Below, piece after piece: positions 21,813-30,147 of a stretch of 30,147 bases of DNA. Within the stretch, counting starts at the first letter, position 1, and every line of letters starts with the position of its first letter. Under the pieces are notes generated by a model that saw nothing but the letters and a program-made list of their open reading frames with translations, had not been told where the DNA came from and did not search any database. The stretch comes from Flavobacterium sp. (GTDB lineage: Bacteria; Bacteroidota; Bacteroidia; Flavobacteriales; Flavobacteriaceae), in contig JADMKR010000094.1 in NCBI GenBank assembly GCA_015478765.1, positions 1 through 30,147 on the forward strand, given 5' to 3'. The translations under genes and the position numbers were made by a program.

Positions 21813-22919
21813 TTAATTCGCACGCACGTCCAGCGCATCCCTCAATGCATTTCCGGTCATCATGAACGCGAGGGTCAGCAACATAATGGCTATCCCGGGT
21901 ACCATCGCCAAGTAGGGCTTACCCAAAATTATGTAACTATAGTGATCTTTAATAATACTGCCCCAACTGGGAATGGGTGGCTGTGCGCCAAGTCCGAGAA
22001 AACTCAAACCGCTTTCAACCAATATTGCCGAAGCGAAATTGGCAGCCGAAATTACAATCACGGGCGCCATTATATTTGGCAGGATATGATGCAATATTAT
22101 ACGAAAATTTCCATAGCCGAGGGCTCGCGCCGCCGTTACGAACTGCATCTGCTTCATGCCTATTATTTGTCCGCGTACGACCCGCGCCACCTCAACCCAC
22201 ATGGTTAAACCGACGGCGACGAAAACCTGCCAAAATCCTTTGCCTAAAGCCAGGGTAATGGCGATGACTAATAGTAAGGTTGGAATCGACCAGATGATAT
22301 TGACCAACCACATGACGAATGCGTCGGTTTTTCCGCCGTAATAGCCGCCGAGTGCACCGAAAAAAATGCCCACTACCAGCGAAATAATGACAGCGACGAT
22401 TCCAATCGAGATGGAGACCCTTGAACCCACCAGCATTCGGCTTAAAAGGTCCCGACCGTATTTATCGGTGCCCAAAATAAAACGTTTTTTTCCGATCAGC
22501 TCCTCTTCTACCTGCTGCATCGTTTCAAAACCCGAAAACCGGTCGAGCGTTATTTCTTTTGGTAAAGCCAGCGCGGGCTCATCGGTGTATTCCTTGTAAA
22601 TTATCTTGTCGTCTGTAACTTTATAGTTTAATAGCGGAATTTCTGTTGCCGTATTTGGGAATCCGAATATATAATGCTTAAATCTGCTCTCAGATTGAGT
22701 GCCCGGGATGCGCAACATAGCAATTTCAAACCCCGGTGGTTTGGAGTGAATGGATAGATGCATTTGATTTGCATTCTCCGAATTATCGGGTGCGATCACA
22801 TAGGCCAGTGCAGCTAATACTGTTAGTAGTATTATGAAGGCAAAGCTAAAAACGCCCCACAAATTCTTTTTGAATCTGCGGAGCGCTATTGCTGTTAATG
22901 AGCTCGAACTTTTATCCAT
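21813..22919 (-). CDS. DppC/OppC-like ABC transporter permease
   Basis: This 368-aa inner-membrane permease belongs to the peptide/nickel importer family. It has an N-terminal membrane helix (about 20-43), a periplasmic insertion (about 45-150), then the family marker LGTDKYGRDLLSRMLVGSR, five more helices, and the EAA loop EVARVVRGQIIGMKQMQFVTAARALG that contacts the ATPase. The insertion makes it longer than the about 300 aa of E. coli DppC. No partner permease, binding protein or ATPase is in the window, so its transport partners are elsewhere. The ATG overlaps the stop of prc by 1 nt (TAATG), so it is co-translated with prc. Confidence 0.9.
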   Translation of the reverse strand: MDKSSSSLTAIALRRFKKNLWGVFSFAFIILLTVLAALAYVIAPDNSENANQMHLSIHSKPPGFEIAMLRIPGTQSESRFKHYIFGFPNTATEIPLLNYKVTDDKIIYKEYTDEPALALPKEITLDRFSGFETMQQVEEELIGKKRFILGTDKYGRDLLSRMLVGSRVSISIGIVAVIISLVVGIFFGALGGYYGGKTDAFVMWLVNIIWSIPTLLLVIAITLALGKGFWQVFVAVGLTMWVEVARVVRGQIIGMKQMQFVTAARALGYGNFRIILHHILPNIMAPVIVISAANFASAILVESGLSFLGLGAQPPIPSWGSIIKDHYSYIILGKPYLAMVPGIAIMLLTLAFMMTGNALRDALDVRAN

Positions 22920-25156
22920 TAAAACTTAACGAGTTTTTCTTTCTTCTTTAGATTTGCTGTGCCATTTTCGGAAGTCGAATGTAGGTCGTCCAAAACATTG
23001 ATGGCTTCTTCAACATAGATATCCTTCGAAAGGTTTTGGTGCCAACGGTCGCGTTTTTCCTTAAGCATCTCGTCGTTTTCAAAAGCTTTTTCTTCGTAAG
23101 GCAACGATTTGAAAACCAGATTGTTTTGATAATCCCGAATTGCTTTGAACTGTTTGGCGGTTTCTTCCACCATTTCCTGCTCGGCTTTGAATTTTTCCAA
23201 ATTCAGGCTGTACACATTTTCATTGCTTCGATCGTTGATCCATTTGGCATTTTGTTCGACTAATTGAAATTGTGGATTCGCCGAAATTCTTTTTCGGCTG
23301 TTTGATATTGCGAAATCGAAATTACCCTGCTGATTCCACGACTTATAATCTGCCGCGTCAATTTTATCCCAAGGCATAGCATTCTCAATATCCCGTTCGC
23401 CCATCTTGACATAGGAATACCGGTCTGGCATTGCCACATCACTACGCACACCTTCGAGTTGAGTTGAACCTCCATTGATGCGGTAGAACTTTTGAGTGGT
23501 TGTCTTTAAAGCTCCAAGATCACCCAAATCACTGTTGCGAAGAAATTGGTTTAAGTCAATTACATTCTGAACGGTACCCTTGCCATAGGTTTGCTTACTG
23601 CCAATAACGATACCGCGTTTATAATCCTGGATCGCGGCGGCAAGAATCTCCGATGCCGATGCAGAAAAATTATTCACCATGATAACCAACGGTCCTGCCC
23701 ATTCAATCTTTTTGTCGCGGTCGTAAAGTACTTCCTTACGTTTTCCTGACGACTTTATTTGAACAATCGGACCTTCGTTAATAAACAACCCGGCAATGTC
23801 GACCACTGTTTTCAATGATCCGCCACCATTATCGCGCACGTCCAATACAATGCCTTCAACCCCTGCCTCTTTAAGTCGGTTTACTTCAAGTGCGATGTCT
23901 TTTCCGGCATCGCGGCTGTTTGAATCTTCGAAGTCGATGTAGAACTTCGGCAGATAAATAATGCCATATTTCACTCCGTTTTTTTCAACTATACTTGATC
24001 GGGCATAGGTTTCTTCAATTTCCACTTCATCGCGGATGATACGAATCACCTTTAATGTGCCGTCGGTCTTTTTCACCGAGAGGCGCACTTCAGTTCCTTT
24101 CGGACCTTTAATTTTTTTAACAACGTCATCAAGACGCATGCCTACCACATCGACAGGTTCACCATTACCCTGTCCAACTTTTAAAACTACGTCGCCCGGT
24201 TCAAGCTCCTTGCCTCTCCATGCCGGGCCGCCTGAAATTAATTCTGTAATTTCGGTAAAATCATTTTTTTTCTGAAGCCGAGCGCCAATACCTTCCAGTT
24301 TCCCACTCATACTCACATCGAAACGCTCTTTTTCCTCCGGAGCGAAATAGGAAGTATGCGGATCGAACCGTGAAGCTATTGCGTTTATATATACCGAGAA
24401 CCAATCCTTCCTTTCAAGGTCGTCGATAAAACCGAAGTACTCATTTAACGATTTTAATGAACTCTCGCGGGTTTCCTTCTCTAGCTCTTCGAAGGTCTTA
24501 TTTTTGATTTCAACCGCGTCTTTTTTTCGTTCCTTTTGAAGTTTTTCGACAGCTTCCTCCTCACTTTCTGTGAGATTATCCGTATCGGGACTGTCGATTT
24601 TTCCTTTTTGCAAATCGAGTTTATCGGTTAGCGATGAAAGTGTCGTCAGCTTAATTTGCTTCCTCCAACGCTCCTTGAGCTCATCGGTATTGGCAGCATA
24701 AGGCAATGTTTCGTAGTCTGTATTGAAATCTTCGTCTTTAGCGTAATCGAACGGAGATTTTAAAATCTTTTTGTAGTACGATTTGCTTTCGTCAAGACGT
24801 GTCATCAATCTGCTATAGGTGAGATCGAAAAATGTCAGATCTTTATTCCGTATTTGATCATCCAACAGATTTTCGTATTTCGCAAACTCATCTATATCCG
24901 ACTGAAGAAAGAACCGCTTCGACGGATCCAATGCGGTGATATAGTCTTTATAAACACCTTTTGAAAAACTGTCATCGATCGCAGCGGGGTCGTAATGTCC
25001 TCGCTCGATAACGAATGTCAGCAATTCTATCAGAAGTTTATCCTTTTCAGGATCGTTTTTTTCGCGAGGTATAAAACTCCATAATGCTGCCGATATGGCA
25101 ACAATTACCAGTATTAATTTAAAATTTCTTTTCATAAAATTCAATATCTTATTCAT
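22919..25156 (-). CDS. prc: Carboxy-terminal processing (tail-specific) protease
   Basis: This 745-aa periplasmic protease of family S41 trims or degrades proteins from their C-termini. An N-terminal membrane anchor or signal (about residues 8-28, FKLILVIVAISAALWSF) is followed by an N-terminal helical region rich in charged residues, a PDZ domain (about 285-370, GIGARLQKKNDF to LSVKKTDG), and the S41 core with GIVLDVRDNGGG, the Ser in FSASASEIL (S500 by analogy with E. coli S452) and the Lys K526 in QTYGKGTVQ; the dyad is intact. A C-terminal DUF3340-like part ends KKKEKLVKF. Start is ATG 25156; a TTG one codon upstream and an ATG at 25135 are alternatives. Confidence 0.93.
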   Translation of the reverse strand: MNKILNFMKRNFKLILVIVAISAALWSFIPREKNDPEKDKLLIELLTFVIERGHYDPAAIDDSFSKGVYKDYITALDPSKRFFLQSDIDEFAKYENLLDDQIRNKDLTFFDLTYSRLMTRLDESKSYYKKILKSPFDYAKDEDFNTDYETLPYAANTDELKERWRKQIKLTTLSSLTDKLDLQKGKIDSPDTDNLTESEEEAVEKLQKERKKDAVEIKNKTFEELEKETRESSLKSLNEYFGFIDDLERKDWFSVYINAIASRFDPHTSYFAPEEKERFDVSMSGKLEGIGARLQKKNDFTEITELISGGPAWRGKELEPGDVVLKVGQGNGEPVDVVGMRLDDVVKKIKGPKGTEVRLSVKKTDGTLKVIRIIRDEVEIEETYARSSIVEKNGVKYGIIYLPKFYIDFEDSNSRDAGKDIALEVNRLKEAGVEGIVLDVRDNGGGSLKTVVDIAGLFINEGPIVQIKSSGKRKEVLYDRDKKIEWAGPLVIMVNNFSASASEILAAAIQDYKRGIVIGSKQTYGKGTVQNVIDLNQFLRNSDLGDLGALKTTTQKFYRINGGSTQLEGVRSDVAMPDRYSYVKMGERDIENAMPWDKIDAADYKSWNQQGNFDFAISNSRKRISANPQFQLVEQNAKWINDRSNENVYSLNLEKFKAEQEMVEETAKQFKAIRDYQNNLVFKSLPYEEKAFENDEMLKEKRDRWHQNLSKDIYVEEAINVLDDLHSTSENGTANLKKKEKLVKF

Positions 25157-25256
25157 CAAAGGGAAGGATTCTAATTTACGAAAAATTATGCCAGTATTTG
25201 TTCGCGGTAAATTTTCCTTAACGGAGCTAAAGTACTAACTTCCGCCTTAAATTGAT

Positions 25257-25264
25257 TATTTTTG
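25257..25264 (+). promoter_or_regulatory. -7 box for surE (TATTTTTG)
   Basis: An exact TAnnTTTG match in the prc/surE divergent region, 90 nt upstream of the surE ATG at 25355. No clear matching box was seen for prc on the other strand. Confidence 0.4.
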
Positions 25265-25354
25265 TCTTTTATTTAGTATTTCAAACACGAGTCATTCAGT
25301 GAACTCATTATGCGCCGCTTAACCCAGAAACTGGTCAGAAATTATACCCCGAAC

Positions 25355-26137
25355 ATGAAAAAAAAGCCTTTGATATTAGTTACCAATGACGATGGCATTA
25401 CGGCGCCGGGACTGCGGACGCTAATCGATGTCGTAAAAGATCTGGGAACTGTGGTTGTGGTGGCTCCCGACAGCCCGCAATCGGGAACCGGACACGCGAT
25501 CACCATAAATAACACGCTGTATATCAATAAGATTTCTTCCGAGGATGCCGCAATTGACGAGTATAGCTGTTCGGGCACACCAGTCGACTGCGTAAAATTA
25601 GCGGTCAAGGAAATCATCAAAAAGAAACCAGACCTATGTGTATCGGGAATCAACCATGGTTCCAATTCATCCATTAACGTAATTTATTCAGGTACGATGA
25701 GTGCCGCGGTCGAAGCCGGAATCGAAGGTATTCCTGCGATTGGATTCTCGCTGATGGATTTGGATTGGGATGCCAATTTTGACGCTGTCCGAAATTTCGT
25801 GCTCAAGATCACATCACAAGTTTTGGAAAGCGGGTTGCCCGATGGGGTGGTGCTGAACGTCAATTTTCCTAAATTACCGGAGCGAAACATCAAGGGCATT
25901 AAAATTTGCCGACAGGCGAAGGCGCGGTGGATCGAAAAATTCGACAAACGAAAAACTCCGCAAGGCAAAGATTATTATTGGCTTACTGGCGAATTCGTAA
26001 ATCAGGACGCCGGCGAGGATACCGATGAATGGGCCCTTGCCAACGGATATGTGTCGGTAGTTCCGGTTCAATACGACCTGACGGCACACCACGCTATTCA
26101 GCAACTAAACACTTGGAAACTAAATGAGAAAAACTGA
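25355..26137 (+). CDS. surE: 5'-nucleotidase SurE
   Basis: This 260-aa metal-dependent phosphatase removes phosphate from nucleoside monophosphates and is linked to stationary-phase survival. The family signature is clear: metal-binding D12-D13 in ILVTNDDGITAPGL, VVAPDSPQSGTGHAITI, YSCSGTPVDCVKLA, CVSGINHGSNSS (metal-binding Asn) and VIYSGTMSAAVEAGIEGIPAIGFS. The start is set at 25355 (MKKKPLILVTNDDG) since other SurE proteins begin a few residues before NDDG; the frame stays open 15 codons upstream to an ATG at 25310. The next gene overlaps its 3' end by 14 nt. Confidence 0.95.
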   Translation: MKKKPLILVTNDDGITAPGLRTLIDVVKDLGTVVVVAPDSPQSGTGHAITINNTLYINKISSEDAAIDEYSCSGTPVDCVKLAVKEIIKKKPDLCVSGINHGSNSSINVIYSGTMSAAVEAGIEGIPAIGFSLMDLDWDANFDAVRNFVLKITSQVLESGLPDGVVLNVNFPKLPERNIKGIKICRQAKARWIEKFDKRKTPQGKDYYWLTGEFVNQDAGEDTDEWALANGYVSVVPVQYDLTAHHAIQQLNTWKLNEKN

Positions 26138-26396
26138 TCTGGTTATTGGAATGTTGATCGGAATCGCGGGCGCACTACTGGGATCCTATTTATTTATCGT
26201 CATTTTTACAGAGTATGCGTTCGTGGAGGGAATCCGTTTGGTAAAATTTGCTGGTAACCTCGGCAAAGTTATTACATTGGGAGCCATACTGAACTTGATT
26301 CTGTTTTTCGGCTTGCTTCATTTCAAGAAGGAATTGATGGCTAAAGGAGTCGTTTTGGCCACTATTCTTTTAACGATCGTTACTTTATTTGTTTAA
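26124..26396 (+). CDS. Small membrane protein of unknown function
   Basis: This 90-aa protein is not assigned to a named family. It has three predicted membrane segments (about 6-28 VIGMLIGIAGALLGSYLFIVIF, 45-66 GKVITLGAILNLILFFGLL, 72-90 MAKGVVLATILLTIVTLFV) joined by short charged loops (YAFVEGIRLVKFAG, HFKKEL). It overlaps surE by 14 nt and its TAA overlaps the lpxB ATG, so it is a coupled operon member, not a chance frame. I recall a small hypothetical gene at this place between surE and lpxB in other flavobacteria. Its place before lpxB makes a link to lipid A synthesis possible, but that is a guess. Confidence 0.8.
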   Translation: MRKTDLVIGMLIGIAGALLGSYLFIVIFTEYAFVEGIRLVKFAGNLGKVITLGAILNLILFFGLLHFKKELMAKGVVLATILLTIVTLFV

Positions 26397-27529
26397 TGGC
26401 GCCCATGAAAATCTACATTATAGCAGGCGAGGCTTCCGGTGATTTGCACGGTTCTAACCTGATGAAGGAAATTTATCGCAAGAGTCCCGATGCTGAAATC
26501 CGCTTTTGGGGGGGAGACCTAATGCAACGGGTTGGCGGAACACTTGTGAAGCACTACCGCGAACTTGCATTTATGGGCTTTCTGGAAGTACTGGTAAATC
26601 TGCGTACGATTTTGAAAAACATCAAGTATTGCAAAGCGGATATCGAAAATTTCAATCCCGATGCAATTGTCTTTATCGACTATCCCGGTTTTAATATGCG
26701 TATTGCCAAATGGGCAAAGCAGCGAAAATGGCGCACTCACTACTATATTTCGCCCCAAATTTGGGCATGGAAGGAAAATCGCATTTCGGCAATCAAACGC
26801 GATGTCGACAAAATGTATGTGATTTTGCCATTCGAAAAAGATTTTTACGAAAACAAACATGATTTTCCGGTGGAATTTGTAGGTCACCCACTAATCGATG
26901 CTATTCACGGGCGACCCAAAACCGATGTGGCAAAGTTTCGACAGGATCATAATTTAAGCCAACTTCCCATTGTCGCATTGCTACCCGGAAGCCGCAAACA
27001 GGAAATAACCAAAATGTTATCCACAATGCTGGAGGCGGTGGCCGATCTTGACAAATACCAATTTGTAATAGCCGGTGCACCGGGCCAGGACCGCTCCTTT
27101 TACGAAACATTTCTGAGAAGCGACCACGTGGCATTTGTAGAAAACAGAACTTATGAGTTACTGGATATTGCCGATGCAGCGTTGGTAACATCGGGCACGG
27201 CCACTCTTGAAACCGCGCTGTACAAAGTTCCGCAAGTGGTTTGTTATAAAGGATCATGGGCATCCTATCAAATTGCGAAGCGCGTGGTTACTCTGAAATA
27301 CATTTCCCTGGTAAACTTAATAATGGATCGGCCCATCGTTACCGAACTCATACAGCAAGAATGCAACCCCAGTCGAATCAAAAAGGAACTGATCAAGCTG
27401 TTTGACGTTTCTCTAAGGGATGCTATGCTTAGTGATTATCAACAATTGGAAACTAAGCTGGGCGGAATCGGCGCCAGTGAAACCGTGGCAACATTTATCA
27501 TATCGGACCTTATCTCAAAAACGGCTTAG
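26396..27529 (+). CDS. lpxB: Lipid-A-disaccharide synthase
   Basis: This 377-aa GT19 glycosyltransferase joins lipid X and UDP-diacylglucosamine to make the lipid A disaccharide at the inner membrane. Motifs include IIAGEASGDLHGSNLM, FMGFLEVLVNL, VFIDYPGFNMRIAKWAK, YYISPQIWAWKENR, FVGHPLIDAI, LLPGSRKQEI and VTSGTATLETALY with VPQVVCYK. The ATG at 26396 overlaps the upstream stop by 1 nt (TAATG), which favours coupling; an ATG three codons later (26405, MKIYIIAGEASG) fits the usual family N-terminus equally well. Confidence 0.96.
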   Translation: MAPMKIYIIAGEASGDLHGSNLMKEIYRKSPDAEIRFWGGDLMQRVGGTLVKHYRELAFMGFLEVLVNLRTILKNIKYCKADIENFNPDAIVFIDYPGFNMRIAKWAKQRKWRTHYYISPQIWAWKENRISAIKRDVDKMYVILPFEKDFYENKHDFPVEFVGHPLIDAIHGRPKTDVAKFRQDHNLSQLPIVALLPGSRKQEITKMLSTMLEAVADLDKYQFVIAGAPGQDRSFYETFLRSDHVAFVENRTYELLDIADAALVTSGTATLETALYKVPQVVCYKGSWASYQIAKRVVTLKYISLVNLIMDRPIVTELIQQECNPSRIKKELIKLFDVSLRDAMLSDYQQLETKLGGIGASETVATFIISDLISKTA

Positions 27530-27700
27530 TAAATTTCTTTTCTGAAAATTAGGTTGTTATAGAAATTATATTAATTTTACGTATAATTATGTAATAATAA
27601 GCCCCAGCTGTCGTTACTAATTAACCTATAAATTCTGTAACACGAATTTTATTTATAAATCTAAAGGCAACTCGGCTTGACCTGAAAAATAAAAAATAAA

Positions 27701-28315
27701 ATGTTGAATAAAATTTCATCTTTCATACTGATTATCTTTCTAAGTCTGTCTTTTTCGGTATCTGCCCAGACAGCTTCCAAAGAAACTTCCAAGAGATCTA
27801 CTTACCAGAAACCTGCCAAGAACACAAAAAACACATCGGCTCAAAATAAAAAAGCGAGTTCGGCAATGGCCAATATCAAGGCATTGCTTAATGATAGGGA
27901 ACCCGGCGATCTTGAATTTTCAGCATCCGAAAATTACGTTGCCGTTCAGATGATAAATAACGCAATGACCTTCATAGGTGTGAAATATCGCGGCGGCGGC
28001 ACCTCAATGGCCGGGATGGACTGTTCAGGGATGGTAACTGCCGTATTCAACCTGTTTGACAAGCAGCTTCCTCGCAGTTCTCACGAAATGGCTAAGGTTG
28101 GTCAAAAAGTTTCACGTGAGCAGGCTCAAAAAGGCGATTTGGTCTTTTTTAAAACCAATGGTCGAAGTAGCATCAATCACGTTGGAATGGTTGTCGATGT
28201 TACCGAAGATGAAATTAAATTCGTACATTCTTCAACTTCACGTGGTGTTATAGTTTCTTCAACGAAAGAACCGTATTACAACCGTGCATTTGCCCAAATT
28301 AACCGCGTATTATAG
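27701..28315 (+). CDS. Secreted C40 (NlpC/P60) peptidase
   Basis: This 204-aa cell-wall hydrolase has a signal peptide (about residues 1-22, ending VSAQ), a lysine/serine/threonine-rich low-complexity linker (about 25-60) and an NlpC/P60 domain (about 75-204). The catalytic triad is visible: C108 in GMDCSGMV, H160 in SINHVGMVV and H176 in FVHSST. The family cuts D-Glu/diaminopimelate bonds in peptidoglycan stem peptides. It lacks SH3 domains and a lipobox, so it is probably periplasmic. A 171-nt AT-rich gap without a clear feature precedes it, and a strong terminator follows, so it is likely a single-gene unit. Confidence 0.93.
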   Translation: MLNKISSFILIIFLSLSFSVSAQTASKETSKRSTYQKPAKNTKNTSAQNKKASSAMANIKALLNDREPGDLEFSASENYVAVQMINNAMTFIGVKYRGGGTSMAGMDCSGMVTAVFNLFDKQLPRSSHEMAKVGQKVSREQAQKGDLVFFKTNGRSSINHVGMVVDVTEDEIKFVHSSTSRGVIVSSTKEPYYNRAFAQINRVL

Positions 28316-28334
28316 TTACAAAGTGATCATACGC

Positions 28335-28362
28335 ACGGATACTCAGGTATCCGTTTTTTTTT
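28335..28362 (+). terminator. Intrinsic terminator after the NlpC/P60 gene
   Basis: ACGGATAC (28335-28342), loop TCAG, GTATCCGT (28347-28354), then a run of T to 28362. It lies 19 nt after the stop codon and separates this gene from comEC. Confidence 0.88.
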
Positions 28363-28434
28363 GACTTTTTTTACATTAATCCTGTAAAAGGAACATCGCC
28401 AATTTAGATAGTTTTATTTCTAAATTCCTATCTG

Positions 28435-30147
28435 ATGTCTCTTTTACAATTTCCCCTGGCTAAATTTACAGCTGCTTTTATTGGCGGAATCCTAATAGCA
28501 GATTTCATATTGGCATCTGTTGAGCAACTTCTAATAGCTGCGGGTACAGCACTGTTTCTTTCGGTAATCTTGTTTTCATATGCGCGTCGTCATCTGATGC
28601 AAAAAATTTACTTTGGATTAGCCATTTCTTTGGTGTCGGCTATTTTAGGCATCCTTACCGTTACATTAAACGATGACCGACAAAGATTTGATCATTACCT
28701 GAATTATGTACATGACGAAAACTCGGTTGACCTTGTGTTGGTCATCCGCGACCGATTAAACAACACAAAATCAAACTCCCGCTACATTGCCGAGGTCAAG
28801 AGGGTCGCCGATAAAGAAAGTTCCGGATTAATCTTGCTAAATATTCGCCGCGACAGTTTGACAGCAAATTATGTATCGGGTAGCGTCGTACATCTCTGGT
28901 CGACGATTTCCAAACATCGGCCGCCGTTAAATCCGCATCAATTTGACTACGGGAAATATCTGCAACGGAAAGACATCCATGCCCAGGTTTTTACCGATCC
29001 AAATGCTATTTCAAAATGGCCAAGAACGCAAAAAGACATCCGGCATTACGCCGACAGACTGCGAACCAGAATACTGGCGAACTTAAATCGGAGTGGTTTT
29101 GGAACCGACGAACTTTCGGTGCTTGGCGCATTGATTCTAGGCCAAAGGCAGGAGATTTCACCGGAAATTAACCGGGATTACCGATTGGCGGGTGCGATCC
29201 ATATACTTTCCGTATCCGGACTCCATGTGGGCATCGTACTATTAATTATGAATTTTCTACTGAAACCACTTCCGGCTTCACCTGCCGCATCGCTTATAAA
29301 ACTGATGATAATCATTGGAAGTCTGTGGACATTTGCGATACTGGCTTCCCTGTCACCATCTGTCGTGCGGGCAGTCACCATGTTTTCGATTGTGGCAATC
29401 GGGATGCATATAAACCGAAGCACCAATATTTTTCACACACTGATTGTATCGATGCTTATTATTTTAATGTATCAGCCTTCTTTTATCTATGATGTGGGAT
29501 TTCAGTTGAGTTACATTGCACTGTTTGGCATTTTGTGGCTCCAGCCTCTACTGAGAAATCTGTGGGACCCTAAATCTAAGATCGTTCGATACTTCTGGGA
29601 TATTTTTACCGTTTCTGTTGCAGCACAAACAGCTGCGTTTCCAATAAGCATATACTATTTCCACCAGTTTCCCGGATTGTTTTTCGTTACCAATCTGATC
29701 ATAATTCCGTTTTTAGGCGTTATCATGGCATATGGCATCGCAATTATGTGTTGGGCGATATTCACCACAGTTCCCGATCATTTGGTGATCGGACTGGAAA
29801 CGTGCATCTCTTTAATGAATCGCGCAATCAAACACATCGCATCTGCTGAACAGTTTATAATCAATGATATCCCCATGAATATCTGGATGCTGTGTATTCT
29901 CTATCTGTGCATCATTACCGGTATCGGTTACCTGCAAAAGCCAAAATATATCCGGGCCGTCCTAATGTTGATTTCTGCAATACTGTTTACTGCGGGCCAG
30001 CTTGTCATATCGTGGCACAATCACGATGTAAAACACTGGATGACATTCCATTTATCAAAAAAAACTGCCATAGTAAATCGGCACGGAAACCGGCTGGAAA
30101 TTTCATCCGACAAAGAACTATCGGAATGGGATGAAAAATTGATTCAG
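28435..30147 (+). CDS. comEC: ComEC/Rec2 family DNA-uptake channel (3' partial)
   Basis: The reading frame from ATG 28435 stays open for 571 codons to the window end, so the gene is cut on the right. Two or three N-terminal membrane helices (about 10-75) precede a DUF4131-type domain containing RPPLNPHQFDYGKYLQRKDI (typical of ComEC N-termini), then the Competence domain with LILGQRQEISPEI, the signature HILSVSGLHVG (near residue 256), SPSVVRAVTMFS, FIYDVGFQLSYIALFGI, and AAQTAAFPISIYYFHQFPG. ComEC passes single-stranded DNA across the inner membrane in natural transformation. The metallo-beta-lactamase domain carried by some ComEC proteins would lie beyond the window, so its presence cannot be judged. 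Confidence 0.92.
   Translation, partial: MSLLQFPLAKFTAAFIGGILIADFILASVEQLLIAAGTALFLSVILFSYARRHLMQKIYFGLAISLVSAILGILTVTLNDDRQRFDHYLNYVHDENSVDLVLVIRDRLNNTKSNSRYIAEVKRVADKESSGLILLNIRRDSLTANYVSGSVVHLWSTISKHRPPLNPHQFDYGKYLQRKDIHAQVFTDPNAISKWPRTQKDIRHYADRLRTRILANLNRSGFGTDELSVLGALILGQRQEISPEINRDYRLAGAIHILSVSGLHVGIVLLIMNFLLKPLPASPAASLIKLMIIIGSLWTFAILASLSPSVVRAVTMFSIVAIGMHINRSTNIFHTLIVSMLIILMYQPSFIYDVGFQLSYIALFGILWLQPLLRNLWDPKSKIVRYFWDIFTVSVAAQTAAFPISIYYFHQFPGLFFVTNLIIIPFLGVIMAYGIAIMCWAIFTTVPDHLVIGLETCISLMNRAIKHIASAEQFIINDIPMNIWMLCILYLCIITGIGYLQKPKYIRAVLMLISAILFTAGQLVISWHNHDVKHWMTFHLSKKTAIVNRHGNRLEISSDKELSEWDEKLIQ

Noticed and set aside
29178..29426. Minus-strand 82-aa frame inside comEC
   Set aside because: It is antisense to the Competence domain, which is in a long open frame with clear motifs.
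1..30147. tRNA or rRNA genes
   Set aside because: I saw no cloverleaf with TTCGANNC and CCA-type ends and no rRNA-like stretches; a tRNAscan run would be decisive.

Overview
The window looks like a piece of a Flavobacterium-like chromosome (Bacteroidota, Flavobacteriaceae). Supporting signs are porT (type IX secretion/gliding), a lipoprotein version of TamA (TamL), an AccD without its zinc finger, the linked order purH-mreBCD-mrdA-rodA, the near absence of Shine-Dalgarno sequences, and repeated Bacteroidota -7 boxes (TAnnTTTG) in front of genes. Most of it is ordinary core housekeeping DNA; the accessory material sits in the intergenic regions.

Layout: 1-96 (-) start of a secreted CarboxypepD_reg-type protein; 278-1258 (-) pdhB; 1578-3467 (+) etfB-etfA, separated by a purine/pyrimidine inverted array; 3581-4207 (+) a DUF151 bifunctional nuclease; 4211-4691 a four-helix-bundle (S23/IVP-type) gene enclosed by 35-bp inverted G-rich/C-rich repeats; 4693-6005 (+) thyA-folA; 6026-6176 (-) a likely structured small RNA, possibly 6S-like; 6250-7687 (+) ubiE-porT; 7684-8406 (-) a TrmH-family RNA methyltransferase; 8442-10988 (+) tamL; 11034-13012 (+) fbaA-accD with a clear terminator; 13236-14486 (-) a MacB/FtsX-type permease; 14646-16166 (+) purH; 16221-21812 (+) the rod-shape operon mreB-mreC-mreD-mrdA-rodA; 21813-25156 (-) prc followed by a DppC/OppC-like permease; 25355-27529 (+) surE, a small membrane protein and lpxB; 27701-28315 (+) an NlpC/P60 hydrolase with a terminator; 28435-30147 (+) comEC, cut by the window end.

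Functional groups: central carbon and electron metabolism (pyruvate dehydrogenase E1 beta, ETF, aldolase, acetyl-CoA carboxylase beta), nucleotide and folate synthesis (thyA-folA act in one cycle; purH also uses folate), menaquinone synthesis, cell-wall elongation, envelope biogenesis (TamL, LpxB, Prc, PorT, NlpC/P60) and DNA uptake (ComEC).

The most interesting candidates are (i) the four-helix-bundle gene inside complementary repeat arms, which resembles the architecture of 23S rRNA intervening sequences but lies between two protein genes; (ii) the minus-strand RNA between folA and ubiE; (iii) three purine-arm/pyrimidine-arm arrays that each begin at or within 3 nt of a TAG stop codon; (iv) two copies of a hairpin repeat sharing CCGCTnTATCTTTT ... 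AAAAGGATG. All calls come from reading the sequence; no database search was run.
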